Source of the DNA: Liolophura sinensis
Lineage: Eukaryota > Mollusca > Polyplacophora > Chitonida > Chitonidae
DNA: 64,000 nucleotides
Direction of reading: 5' to 3'
Assembly (NCBI RefSeq): GCF_032854445.1
Contig: NC_088298.1
Coordinates: forward strand, 14,183,504 to 14,247,503
Each line of letters starts with the position of its first letter. Positions within the stretch are counted from its first letter, which is position 1. The position numbers and the translations under genes are program-made. Below, in pieces: positions 34,293 through 46,428 of this stretch. Below the pieces are notes generated by a model, which made no database searches, was not told the origin of the DNA, and saw only the letters and a program-made list of their open reading frames with translations.

Positions 34293-37240
34293 TGGCTTTA
34301 TAGGGCTTAAGTGAGGGATCAAACCATTGAAGAAAGGTCAGTCAGCTTACCCAGTAACCATGCGGCCATTTCGTGTTCTAAGACACACAGGGTGTCGGCG
34401 AGATTTTCATGGTCACAAAACAGATCATGATCGGTTACCGAGGAGGCACGTGCTATGACACATCACACGTTTGGCCTGAGATAAATGTGAATCTGTACAT
34501 AATAATTATTAATAAATGACAATTCCTCAACGGTCCCGCAGATAGCTTTCCGATCATCCCTGGGTCGTATTGTTTTTTTAGACTCTCAATTTCCATACTG
34601 ACGTGTGTCGTCAAATCGACACGTGACAAGGTCAGTTAAATGGGACGCCGGCCATGAGATTGATATGTCGCGCAAGACGTGTAATTTGCATTATATCAGT
34701 GTACAGCGTGGTGTGACGTGGGCATTAAGTTAAATGTTATGATTATTGATGAATATAAATGGCGGTATGTCATCCGGGTCCTGCATGACAGCGTGAACAT
34801 GTAAAACCCGCACCAGCTCGAAGAGTGGACAATCATTCAAATACTTTACCGTTTCTATAGACAAGTGTGATTGATAACTTTTTTTTATTAATAATTGTAG
34901 TTGCTTGTTTGTCCAGTTGCTTAAGGAGCTCTGAGCGTGAAGCCCAGAGCCAGTCTTGCAGACAGAAATCAACTAAATAATTGATTGTAACTACTTCCAG
35001 TTGTTGTGCTAGAAATACAGTCAGCTTCAAGTTCATTTCGCCACAAAAATTTATTCAACGACGTTTTTATCTGGAACATCCTTTCACGGTCGACCATTGC
35101 TTACTGAATGTCTGCCACCACACTCGTAGACTTACCTTAGTTTCCGCTTCCACTATATAGATTTTTGAGTCAGCAAGTCTGCTTTGCTATCTGTTGCCAT
35201 TTGCTACCTGTCAACTTGTCAGACAGCAGAAGAAAAGGTTTAACGCTAGATAAAGTTTTTCTGTTCTGTGACGACGCTCTCTACCCCACATATACCCAGC
35301 CGCCACTCCCTTATACGCCCTAGGTTGTGGAATACTAAACTAGATAGCTGATATTGTGTGTATACATTGTAATAGTTCTGCTACGTTCGTTTAACCAAAC
35401 AGTGACTCATAGTCCCAGAATCTCACCTTTGTACCCGCTACATAGCTGTTGTCAATGGGCACGAATTTGAGGTAATATCTCGCACAATGATATCCAATCA
35501 GAAGCCTCGAAATCATAGGATAGAAGACCGACTTTGATGTCAATGAAATTTATTGGCTGCCAAATTACGTGGATTACATAACCTGTCCAACATGGCGGCT
35601 CAGTCACAAAAAAAAGCGCTCAGTTTTTCCTGAAAACTTTATTTGGCCTATCGAAGTTAAAGGAGTCTAAAAAGAAAGAATGCCGAAACATTACTTTTTG
35701 GTGTTAGGAATTACCCATTTGGACAAGATGCCAGTTGTTGAGTAAGCCGAGCTTGTTTTCTACTGGCTGTGAAGAATTTGGTTGACAGTGCGCCCTCTGC
35801 GTGTCATATCTCAACACTGGATCTATTGATAACAGCGGTTTTGGTGAGATAATTGATAGGCAAACATTATAGTCACTGGTTAAATGATCGTGCCGTTGCA
35901 TTGGAGTGGCATAGTTGTCTTATAGATTACCTGTCGCAGGGCGAATTGAAAACATGAGAAGATAACACCTGAGTGATATACCAGCACTTCGGTGATATAC
36001 CTAATTACACGACAAACACTTACATTATACTTACTTAACAAACCCCGCTAAATGGAATATAATCGCTTATTTGCTGTATAAGGGAAGAAATTACCTAAGG
36101 CGTTTGCACAAATGTAGATGTGTACATAGGTCTATTTATACGCAAGTATAACTGGTAAATGATCAAAGGCTGACAGGCCTCGTGCCGCCACAGGTGAGCA
36201 AAACTGCATTAACAGCCTAACGTAGAAGTGCTAAGAAGATCAAACGATGAATGCCCAGGTAAATACTTCATAGCGGCTGTTTTTCCTACACCTGTTAAAT
36301 AGGTGAAAGGCCTTTGACACCATTTCTAACGTGTGTTAACCAGCTATTGACAAACCTCTTTAAGTCTTAACACCTCCGCGGAGTGTTACAGTCTTACCAG
36401 GATGTTCTTCGGCACGTCTTCGTTTGATGACGGCAGATTTTCTCTACTCTCGAACTTACCAGCAACAAGCAGATCTCACTTTGCCATGCAGCTAATGCGT
36501 TGAAACAGCAAATACTAGCACGTTCAAAGTTCGAATCAGGTTGTTGGAGATTTCTTTTTACTGCATTGCCCATTCATTGCAAATATTCCATATTCTCCAC
36601 CTCTAACATAAACATCTACAAAACCGAGACAGTATACAAGTACAAAAAGGTGAATGATACCTGACCATCCTAGTTCAGTCTGGCCTTCCCATGACAAGAG
36701 CGTCTGGTGTCTGTGAGACTAAACACATGGTCCGTACACCCAGCTCTCTTCACTAATTGGTTGTTTCTAACGAAATAATACTCAACCCCCATTAATACAA
36801 ATATTGACATGCGCCTCGAGGCTCCTGGAAAGTTTGTAGTCCAGCTTATATGACTGTTAAGGTGAATGGGTTGCTAAGTCGGACTCTATAGAAACCATAT
36901 ATATGTAGGGAGGGTTTTGTTGTATATATGTGGTATTTGCTTTTCTCCAGAACACGAATGGGCTTGCATGTGATGGTTGGGCTTACAATAGCGCATCTGT
37001 TAGTGTTCTCTGCACCTGTATATTAGGAATCTTGCCACACCCAATGTGCAATTAACCGTTTTATTGTGTGAAATAACACATATACATTTCTTCTTCTTTT
37101 TTTTACGTAATTCTGCTTAAGCCATGGTGCTAATTTGCTACTATTTATGCATTTATGTGAACAGTTAGAATACCCTAACTGACGTAAATTGACAAGAGGC
37201 CGTATGTCACTAGTTACGTGTGACCATTTGCCAGCCATTA
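34292..37240. other. long unique stretch, no gene recognised
   Basis: It contains GTGTCG-tcaaat-CGACAC, a 6-bp inverted repeat, at 34605-34622, next to an E-box CACGTG. A B-box-like AGTTCGAATCAGG near 36529 is isolated. Small frames (34730-34972, 35704-35901) are unrecognised. Confidence 0.45.
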
Positions 37241-37576
37241 CACTGTCGTCGCTGCTCTGGTCTTTCCCTCTATGGTGCACGTCTATCACACTGTCGCCGC
37301 TGCTGTGGCTTTTCTCTCTATGCTGTACGTCCATCACACTGTTGTCGCTGCTCTGGTCTTTCCCTCTATGCTGTACATCTGTCACACTGTTGCCGCAGCT
37401 CTAGACTTTCCCTCATTGCTGTACCTCTGTCACAATGTTGCCGCAGCTCTGGTCTTTCCCTCTGTGTTGTACGTCTATCACACTGTCGTCGCTGCTCTGG
37501 CTTTTATCTGTATGCTGTACGTCTATTACAATGTCGTCGCTGCTCTGGTCTTTCCCCCTATACTGTATGCCTTTAA
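37241..37576. repeat. 48-bp minisatellite, 7 units
   Basis: Units start 'cactgtcgtcgctgctctgg' or variants at 37241, 37289, 37337, 37385, 37433, 37481 and 37529, exactly 48 bp each. Three plus frames and the minus frame 37023-37385 are open through it because 48 is divisible by three. On the minus strand the 16-residue repeat is acidic and hydrophilic (core DVQHRGKDQSS), but an in-frame stop at the fourth unit breaks it. Confidence 0.97.
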
Positions 37577-37584
37577 TTTTATTT

Positions 37585-37700
37585 AAGGTTACACTCTATG
37601 GTCATTCACTTCTATATGATGGCGGTCAGTTGTATGGGTGGAGGAAACCGGAGTACCCCAAGTAAACCTCAGACCTTAGGCAAGTTACTGATGAGCTGTT
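37585..37700 (-). mobile_element. SINE family A variant, minus strand
   Basis: 'atgatggcggtcagttgtat', 'gggtggaggaaaccggagta' and 'accttaggcaagttactga' are the reversed body of the variant at 29935. It directly abuts the 48-bp array. The tail is decayed. Confidence 0.65.
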
Positions 37701-38682
37701 CCACTTAAGACGCATAAATATGCACACCATGTTGGAGAACCACAACTGGTCTTGGACATCAGTGAAAAATATTCATTAAACAATCGTGAGTCATATTGGA
37801 CGATCTAGGTCAATACTTGCCAGACCAATTTAAAAAAAAAAAAAACATTCAACGCAAACTACCACGGAACTAAGACTAAGTATAGGGAATTAGGGCGGGT
37901 TAGTGCCTGTAAAGAGGAGTAGTGAGAGTCGGCCCAAGTAGTGATTATTTTATTCACAGATCAGCCAGGCCATTCACGTCCATGGCTTAGTATGAGCGGT
38001 ATCATAGTCAACGTTTACAGCAATATTAACTCAGGTCCGATTCTAATTCCAAGAGAAATGACTTGAGAGAAAATCGATGGTATTAGTCAATGTCGAAATA
38101 AAACAATTAGAGGCGTTAGGGGGAGTCATTAATAAAAAAAACTATCTCGAGAAAACATTCTGTGCATTCTGTGATATTTGACAGAGAAAAAAGAATTAGT
38201 GCAAATGTTGTGTATAATGGAACAAAGCTACACGGCATTGGACACAGGGGCGGTCAGCTGGTCACAAGCCGACCGATTCCAAAAATCTGGGTCATTTTTG
38301 TTCGCCAGTCCGTTGATAATGGACAATCATCATTTTTCACGAGCTGTGGTGTTAGACGAGACCGATATTAGTTCGAGTGGTTTCTGTCTCAGAGGATCAA
38401 TTCTTGACCCCAACCCGAGCTGTCAGGCGCGCACACCAAAGGCACAGAGCCGATCTGACAACACCAAAGCTATTTTGTCTTTCCGCGCGTATGTAACTGT
38501 TTTGTAGAGGATATCTACACTGTAGTGGTCTTTTCTTTCCATCTTCGAATTGATCAGCTGTCTCCTGGCACTTAATTATCCCCATTAATTAAGTTGCTTA
38601 GCTGTGAAAAAAAAATCAAAGCTGTCAAAATTATCTTCAAAAGTTTACTTTTAGACGCAAATGAAGGAAACACAACATTATA
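37701..38682. other. no gene recognised
   Basis: Unique DNA; the 109-codon plus frame 38178-38507 has no recognised domain. Confidence 0.45.
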
Positions 38683-38832
38683 TTTATTTATTCAATTATT
38701 TGATTGCTGCTTTACGCGGAACTCAAGAATATTTCACTCGGACGACTGCGACCAGCATTATGGTGCGAGGAAACCGGGTGGAGAGCCCCGAAGAATCCCC
38801 ACGTCCACCCGCATGTCGCTGGAAGAGCCAGT
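38683..38832 (-). mobile_element. SINE family A, minus strand, head truncated
   Basis: (TATT)n, then 'tgattgctgctttacgcgga', 'actcaagaatatttcactcg', 'gaccagcattatggtgcgag' and 'gaaaccgggtgg'. The frames 38594-38836 and 38661-38852 are this element. Confidence 0.85.
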
Positions 38833-39384
38833 ATAATTCAGATAAGAGTTGAGATAAGAGGCCACTGAATTTGTAGTTTGAAGTCATTATACCTATTGAA
38901 CTAGACCTGAGGGTCAGTAGTTACACAAGTTTACAAGACGTACTTTGGTGTGTCGTGTGTGGTTAACACTAAGGTGGTATTTACTCATTTAATGAATGTC
39001 TGTAACATACGAAGGGCAATCTTAACCAAGTCCATCCCGTAAAGTAATAAATAAACAATAGACTATGTCAAGCGGTGTCACATCCGGTGTAGATCTATTT
39101 TGTAGATGATTTGGACTGCATGGGGGGTTACTAAAGCTCCTTATCGTCATTTAACGGAAGTCGTTCGGGGTTTAGCCTTTAGCTGTGTACTCTTTCGTTC
39201 TTTCCTGTGTGCTCATAAACACTTATTATTATGTGTAAGACAGTGTTATATAGCACGACACCAAAAGGCACACGTTTACTGCAATCTGGACCCCTTTGTG
39301 TAGTCCGTCATAGCCTTATGTTATCTGGAAGGCTGTAAAAGAGAGATTATTTCCCGCCAAATACCTTTCTTTGGTTGGCTGGTT
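38833..39384. other. no gene recognised
   Basis: Unique sequence; plus frame 39106-39303 is unrecognised. Confidence 0.45.
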
Positions 39385-39420
39385 GTTTAAATATGGCGTA
39401 ACACCAATAAAATAAAAGAT
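39385..39420 (+). mobile_element. SINE family A tail fragment
   Basis: 'atatggcgtaacaccaataa' plus an A-rich end matches the last bases of family A. It lies about 50 bp before the 24-bp array. Confidence 0.5.
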
Positions 39421-39468
39421 TAGAATACTGCCTAACAGAAACCCTAAATGATGCCGAGCACCATCGTC

Positions 39469-39780
39469 CACAGTATAACAGCCCTGGTCGTCCACAGTAT
39501 AATAGGCCTGATCGTCCACAGTATAATAGGCCTGATCTCCCACAGTGTAATAGGCCTGATCGTCCACATTGCAATAGGCCTGATCGTCCACGGTATAACA
39601 GGCCTGATCGTCCAGAGTGTAATAGGCCTGATCGTCCACAGTATAACAGGTCTGATCGTCCACAATGTAATAGGCCTGATCGTCCACAGTATAACAGGTC
39701 TGATCGTCTACAGTGTAATAGGCCTGATCGTCCACAGTGTAATAGACCTGATCGTCCACAGTATAACAGGCCTGATCCGC
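39469..39780. repeat. 24-bp minisatellite, 13 units
   Basis: Units of the form 'cacagtataataggcctgat' plus 'cgtc', exactly 24 bp, 13 in a row. Both strands stay open: minus 39316-39813 (165 codons) is a Tyr/Asp octapeptide repeat (YTVDDQAY), and plus 39448-39903 is a hydrophobic octapeptide repeat (VHSIIGLI). The minus frame's hydrophobic C-terminal part reads through the SINE tail at 39385-39420, so it is treated as a by-product. Confidence 0.97.
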
Positions 39781-40586
39781 TATGTTTTGCACCAAAACAA
39801 AAAAAAAATGCAAAGATTGTCGATTTTAATCTCTATAACACTGGCCGGGGTCAGTTTTGAATCGGATGCCATAGTATATCGACTGTCTTCCGGGCACCAT
39901 TGAAAACTGTTGACTGTAATTAGCTTTATTTAATATTTATATATGCTTTCTTACATTTTCCTTTGGGAGCTGAGTAAGAATCCACAAAGCCCTTTCTGAC
40001 TTAAGCCAAAATTTAAAAACTCTGCACGATGTTTAGTTTCTGGTACTGGACGCTGATGGTTGTCTTGAGATGAGGGTTACAAAATTTTAATTTGTAAAAC
40101 CCCAAAACAAGCTTTGAGTATTTCAAATTTTGACTTAAGGGAGAAATAGCTTTGTGGAATCGACCCCTGGTGTTTTACGTTGTTTAAGTGATGGGTCTTC
40201 CCATTATCGACTTGGAACGAGTGACATACGAATGTCGGAATTTGCGCTCACACAGCTGAGGGGTTTTAACCGTATCACGCAAAGCAGAAAACTGTGTTGG
40301 TTCGACAGTGATTGGCTGACAGTTGAGACACAGAGTTCCTGAGTAAAATTTTGCAGCCTTGGTCACGCTTGAATAAATGTTCCATAACTAAAATTCAGCT
40401 TAGTAAAGGAATATTTAGCCTGGACTGGCCTATCTCTCACACAAGCCATTCAGAATCGATTATGTATCAGACAAAGTTTTTAAATGACGATTATAGCTCG
40501 TGAGGCTTACAAAGTGGTTTAAAATTCGGTGTAAAGCCTTTTACCTCAATATGGAGCATGAGAAACAGATTTATCAGTGAGGGATA
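39781..40586. other. no gene recognised
   Basis: Unique DNA. Short overlapping frames at 40154-40366 on both strands are unrecognised. Confidence 0.45.
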
Positions 40587-40663
40587 GGGCGCCTAGCTTA
40601 GCGTCTCTAGCCACTGGGCTTAAGTAGACATCCGAAGTCGTGAATTCGAGTCTCACTCTAGCC
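40587..40663 (+). mobile_element. tRNA-like SINE head, diverged
   Basis: An A-box-like TAGCTTAGCG near 40594 and a B-box-like GAATTCGAGTC near 40642, at tRNA-like spacing. The acceptor arms do not pair, so it is not a tRNA gene. Confidence 0.4.
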
Positions 40664-41667
40664 AGTATTTGTCTCGATATAGACAGTATTTGTCTCGATA
40701 TAGTTGTTTCAGTATCGGAAATGAAGCCTGTGTTAACGTATTGGTTGTTGAGTGGGTATGTGCCGGGTGGTCCTGATGGTACTTGTTCAGTTTGTGACTC
40801 ATACCGCTACAGAGTGAGATTACATTGTCCTATACTGGATCATTTTGTACGTCATATGGAATACTGAAGTGTGTGCGAATAGCTTCGTAACATGATGAAC
40901 GAGACCTGTGCTATCACCTTTAATGCTCTTAAGCTTATCTATGATGTTTTGTAGTGGGGTGACTCATCGGGTTATAGCTCTATACAGTATAACACACCGA
41001 TGAGCAAGGTAACCCGACAACCGGAATATTCTGTGCTCTCGCTCCGGCGCATGGGAATTCTCCACAAGCAGTTCCTCCAGGTGTAATGATTGCAATTAGA
41101 CTGAAAGTCCCCCCCGAGCAAACCCATGTTTAGATTTGACGCCTTTGTTGTTTAACTGCTGATTTGATACGCCATTGACAGTACATGACAAACCTACGGA
41201 AGGGCGGTTGTGTCATGGATTGTTTTGCCTGAAGCTCGGCACGAGAGCCTTAGACGCGGCTCAGCTCAACTGGTCGTATGCGGAGTTGGTCCCATTCGCT
41301 GAGGGCAATACGGTTTTAAGATTCACTGGCATATTCATTTGAAATATTTAAAAAGTAAAGTACAAATGGCGATTTCACAATGCATGTTTCTGTACCGACA
41401 AGAAATCGTACGTGCTTTATTCTCAGTCAGGAAACAGTCGTTTCTTTGGTTCAGTATACCAGTGAAATTTTCTACATCTCCACAACAGATGGTGCAACAG
41501 AGAATTATGATTTCCACGTAAGGTGCTTTGTTTTGTAACTTGAAAAATGGTGCGTTTTGCGGTTTAATCCATGGCATGTATATTTGGTCTTCTCACTGAT
41601 GTCACATTGATTAAGCTAGTGAGACGCACTGAAATGACGTAATACTTATCACTTTGGATTTCTGGAG
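40664..41667. other. no gene recognised
   Basis: Opens with a short duplication, 'tatttgtctcgatatag' at about 40666 and 40687. Antisense-overlapping frames at 41335-41577 and 41339-41521 are unrecognised. Confidence 0.45.
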
Positions 41668-41760
41668 CTTTACAATCCGTAGTCAAGAATATTTCAATAA
41701 TATGATGTTCACCAGCAGTTTGTGAGTGGAAAAAACCTAGTAGAGCTCGTATCAAACAAC
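41668..41760 (-). mobile_element. diverged SINE family A fragment
   Basis: 'gtagtcaagaatatttcaat', 'accagcagtttgtgagtgga' and 'aaaaacc' follow the reversed family A order. Heavily mutated. Confidence 0.45.
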
Positions 41761-42239
41761 CGCGCCACGACAAAAAAACCTCAGCGACCAATGTTCACAG
41801 GACACCACTGGAAAATGGCCTGCCAGGTTTACGTTACCTGTAAATCTGAGTGAACTCAATAAAGATACAAAAAGTTGGTCGATTAAATGAATAGTTGGGA
41901 TTTAAAGCCACAAAGGCGGAATTCCAGACACATCGATATGGTGATGAGAAATACCCTTCAGTGCCACGCGTAATATATGTGAACGATATGGCCAGGTAGA
42001 GCTTCCATACGATTCACTGTTTCTGGCGAACGACATAATCCACTTGGACGCACCATACCAACTGATAGTTCCGCACCACCCCATAAGTGACAAATGTCAG
42101 CCCACTGAAAACATGAAACAACTGTAATTCGCCTTGGACACGAACAACGACAAGAACAACAACGTCAATATGTCATGAATTCAGGACTGGTGGTGTTTTG
42201 TTACATAAAGTCGAATCAATATGATTATCAGGTCTACCT
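41761..42239. other. no gene recognised
   Basis: Unique sequence. Confidence 0.45.
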
Positions 42240-42870
42240 GCCAATCACTTACCTACTGATTTACTCACAAGTTGAATCACTTAATGGCTGATTCCCTCAC
42301 GAGCTGAATCACTTAATGGTTTATTCACTCACAAGCTGAATCACTTACATACAGATTCACTCACAAGTTGAATCACTTAATGGCCGATTCACGCACAAGC
42401 TGAATCAATTACCTGCTGATTCACTCACAAGTTGAATCACTTAATGGCTGATTCTCTCGCCAGCTGAATCACTTAATGGTTTATTCACTCACAAGCTGAA
42501 TCACTTACATACAGATTCACTCACAAGTTGAATCACTTAATGGCTGATTCACTCACAAGTTGAATCACTTAATGACTGATTCACTCATAAGCTGAATTAC
42601 TTACCGGTTGATTCACTCACAAGCTGAAGGATATTACCAGTTGATTCATTTACAAGCTGAATCACTTAAAGTCCCATTCACTCCCATTCAAGCTGAATGA
42701 CTTTATAGGCTTACACTGGTGGATCACAAGTCACATGTTGAATTGCTTGCTGGTGGATTTTCTAACATCATTCGCCTATGCTTATGCATGGATTTTCTCG
42801 CCGGAAAACTGAATTGCTTACTGACGGAGCCATTCACAAGCTGAATCTTGAATAGAAGATTTACTCCATT
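42240..42870. repeat. 32-bp minisatellite with 160-bp higher-order repeat
   Basis: The unit is 'cacaagttgaatcacttaat' followed by 'ggctgattcact'. Regular to about 42660, then progressively degenerate to 42870. A block of about 85 bp at 42301 is repeated nearly exactly at 42461, 160 bp (five units) later, including the unusual unit with 'ttacatacagattcact'. Confidence 0.93.
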
Positions 42871-42995
42871 CCAGATTTATTGGCTACCAAATGTACCCAA
42901 TAGTTTACATCATTAAGAAAATAAATAAGACGATCAAACTAACATATTACCTTACTGATTTCCACATTTGTTCACTCAACAGTTTCTTACTTAAT

Positions 42996-43360
42996 CCGTC
43001 CCGATAGCACATTTGGTAGAGCGTCCTCTTCGGGAGCGATAGATCCAGGGTCAATCCTGGGTCGAGTCACACCTAAGACCTTAAAAGAGGAAGTTGTAAC
43101 TTCCACGCTTCGCGTTCAGCGTGAAGGTGATAGTGCGACGACTGGTTGACCCGTATCAGTATAATGGCTCGGGTGGGGCGACTTGCTTCGGTAAGGCGTC
43201 TCAGTGAAGCAGCAACAGATAAAAGAGCAGTGGAAATCCGTTCGGCAAAAAGGAGGCATATTACATGCCTCTAAGCATTCCTTCGTCGTCATATGACTGA
43301 AAAATTGTTAAGTACGACGTTAAACCCCAAGCACTCACTCACTCACTCACTCACTCACTC
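42996..43360 (+). mobile_element. SINE family B, near full length, with target-site duplication
   Basis: An A box TAGCACATTTG (43005-43015) and a B-box-like GGTCAATCC (43049-43057) define a tRNA-like head; the body follows with 'accttaaaagaggaagttgt', 'agataaaagagcagtggaaa' and 'acgacgttaaaccccaagca', then (CACT)n. CACTCAACAGTTTCTT occurs at 42973-42988 and 43356-43371; its first five bases on the right merge with the tail. Confidence 0.93.
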
Positions 43361-43371
43361 AACAGTTTCTT

Positions 43372-44880
43372 CGCTTTTACGTCTATCGAGTGACCTACTT
43401 ACTGCAAAAGGTTCATTCATTGAAAAATATTTCTGTGCTTTACAGTAGTCAGGAGGTCAACACTTTTGATTGCTCACCAAACGTAGAATATCAGGTACAA
43501 GTTCCCTTTCACTCGTACCTAGGCTTTCGTGATGTCTCAAAACAGCTCTTGAGACCTGAATCGTTTGGACTCTGGCCTTAATTTAGATGTATTGTTCTAC
43601 TCACGCATGTTTAAATGTCTTTCATCCAGTTTGTTCCCTGTGTAGAATCACGGACGAATCCTGAGGCAGAAGTTTGATAAAGCTCTGACAAGTCACGTGA
43701 CATGTGAATACGCGTCGATCACAGACCAGTTTTAAGCGGTGTTCACGAATTTCTTCACATCCGCAGCACAAAAGAACGACTTCCATAAAAACGCCTTTTG
43801 CCGACGTGATCGAATCTGATCTGTAATTTTACGTCTTTCAGACGTTGAGAAAAGTTTGGCTTCCCAAATCGATCAGGCTTTTTGATAGGTTTAATCCACG
43901 GAGAACTGAAGGCAAAACAGTGACGGTGTGAATGACGACCTCCTCAGCAGGGCTGGGTAGTGAGGATCGGCGAGTTCTGACTCTGTCACTCACAGGGTCC
44001 ATTCACTTCTTTGATAATCTCCGTGCTCTGTGTCATGTAAGTCTTTAAATGATGACGTCCAGCTTGAAACATGACATCACTGGATAATGCCGCTTAGCCG
44101 TAGACAAGACACCGTAAACTTCGTTACAGATCATCGGATGTAATGTGGTCTACACAGCATACAAAATTCAAAAAGAAAAAAGTCCAGATTTGAATTTATA
44201 CAACAAACAAAGAGAAACCAACTGGCTACTTCCGCTGAATTAAATCAGATTCTTGTTGGAATATATAACTGCTGTAAAATGCTGGATATCGATATCGGTA
44301 AAAATGCAGTGATGTTAATTTTACTCTATTAAACACCACTGGTCTAATTTGCACACAATGTTGTGTTGTCATCATGTTCATTTTATCAACATTTACATGA
44401 AAACAATCCAAGGGGACTATTGAGGACTCTTAGTCAATAAGCAGAATGGTTTATTCAGAATATATTGTACCCCATGTAGTGTCGCTCTCAATCGATCACA
44501 GCGGCTTTCCGTGCATCGGGCCACAGAGACGCGACTGCTGGCGGCCCTGATTGGAGATTGGCATCAGTAATGAACCTCCCAAAGCGCAGATCGATCAACG
44601 GAAATTGAGATAAATCAGAGCGAACAAAAAATCATAGTAAAACACTTTTGTCGTGGAGAAAGGGATAACCGTTCAACTGGGGGAATGTCACCTCTAATCT
44701 GGAATTTATCTCACTTGGTCACGTTCATGGCACTGTGGTTATTTTCTCTTTCAATTGGCATATTCAGACTTGTGGTAGAACTAGTGTACCCGACACACAC
44801 ACCACCACCCCACCCCTAATGTTTGATCTCTGATGCATTGGTCGTATAACACTTAACGGGTTTATTTTGGACTGCCACAT
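43372..44880. other. no gene recognised; GC-richer segment
   Basis: 44440-44760 is unique, GC-richer than its surroundings, with two ATCGAT cores. It could be conserved noncoding DNA, which only a comparison could show. Frames 43390-43581 and 44226-44411 are unrecognised. Confidence 0.4.
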
Positions 44881-45085
44881 TATTTATTTACTTATGTGGT
44901 GTTCTACCCCTATCGAAGGGTTCTTTGGAAGGGGATGGGGGGGTAGACCTCACCAGTGAACCGCTATAGCACCAGCGCCAGACCATCACCTAGCACATAT
45001 AAGTAGCTCAGAAGGACAGAGCCGGATTCGAACACACGACCCCATTGCATGGTCAAACGTTCTAACTGAAGCAGTGGAGATGGTC
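44881..45085 (-). mobile_element. probable tRNA-derived SINE with C/G-rich flank
   Basis: On the minus strand a B box GTGTTCGAATCC (45024-45035) follows a weak A box near 45070. A tail-like 'ttatttatttacttatg' and 'ggtgttctacccc' at 44881 resemble a SINE 3' end. Confidence 0.45.
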
Positions 45086-45123
45086 CTACCCCTTATGACG
45101 CCCGGACCACAGGCCCACACCAA

Positions 45124-45168
45124 CCCCTCCCCCCCCCCCCTCCCATCCCAACACCCCCACCCACCCAC
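45124..45168 (-). other. C-rich tract, potential minus-strand G-quadruplex
   Basis: More than four C runs of 3-12 bases separated by 1-4 bases. Confidence 0.6.
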
Positions 45169-45423
45169 TACAGCAATTTCAGAACGTTAGAATTCAATTC
45201 AGAATATGTACAGAAGGTTTGTTTCGGGTTTTCTTTCATCCTTCAATAGGTGTAAGGTGTACTTATGACGTAGCAAATACAGCATAGACGAAACCAAGAC
45301 CATTTCCAAACCAAGGAAAACAGCCTCCAGCAAATAAGAAAATGTGTCCCATATCGGTTTGTAAGCTATACATGCATTGAACGAAATCCCCTCGGTATCG
45401 TATGCATATGGGCGGAACATGTA

Positions 45424-45855
45424 GTCGCAGTATATATACACTTGTAGTTATTATAGCGTTATGTACATACCTGTAGTTATTACGGTTGTATACATACATA
45501 TGACTATAGTCATTATAGCGATGTGTATGCGGCTGTAGTTGATATAGCGGTATACGTATACGGCTGTAGTTGATATAGCGGTATACGTATAGGGCTACAG
45601 TTATTATAGGGGTATGTATACGGCTGTAGTTTATATAGCAGTATGTATACGGCTGTAGTTGATATAGTGGTGTGTATTCGGTTGTAGTTGATATAGCCTT
45701 ATTTGTATACGGCTGTAGTTGATATAGTGGTATGTATACGGCTGTAGTTATTATAGCAGTATATGTATACTGCTGTAGCTATTGTAGCAGTATGTATATA
45801 GATAGTAGTTACTATAGCGTTATGTACAGGGCTGTAGTTATTACAGCAGACCAGA
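45424..45855. repeat. 29-31-bp minisatellite, about 14 units
   Basis: Units of the form 'cggctgtagttgatatagcg' plus 'gtatacgtata' with small length changes. 'TGTAGTTNATATAG'-like cores recur 14 times. Minus frames 45263-45499 and 45699-45911 partly translate it. Confidence 0.92.
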
Positions 45856-46428
45856 GCGGCTCTCTGACAACATGCATGGGCGGATGAGCCCAGCCAGTCT
45901 GAATTAGTCACGGGTGTGTATGATGATCAGTAGTCCAGACACATCAATTCACATCCAGTCGGCTGACCTATTCCCCTGCCCACCCGAGCCATATCTCAGA
46001 AATGTCACCCTGATAATGACAAGCGAACATACTCATTCTCCTATGCCGCAACCAGCATTTGTATTCTCGCTGACAAAATAACTCCCCCTCCCTTTCCCAA
46101 ACCCTCCCAAATCTCCGCAACCCTGCTCATCCTGGCATGCAGCTCGTCAATTGCCAGTCACAAATTGGTTCTCAATCTGGCCGACATTGTACAAGAGATA
46201 ATGATTCAGAATTTCCATAAAATATAATCTGATTCGACTAACACCATACAGCTATCAACTTTCCGACTTTCTGATTACTGACATCCATGTGCAAGGCGGT
46301 CTAAACTTTGCCCGTCATTCCAGGACCTACATTTTTTCCAACAAGAATCATTTCAATTCCTCACTTATGTGGATCAGTTAAAAATAAAATTTGGATGATT
46401 TATTTTGTGCTTCCTTTATTTATTCATT
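45856..46428. other. no gene recognised
   Basis: Unique DNA. Confidence 0.45.

Noticed and set aside
37023-37586. Frames open on both strands over the 48-bp array
   Set aside because: Period divisible by three keeps all registers open; the minus frame is interrupted by an in-frame stop within the array.
24208-39780. CRISPR-like arrays
   Set aside because: The repeats are contiguous tandem units without unique spacers, and the genome is eukaryotic.
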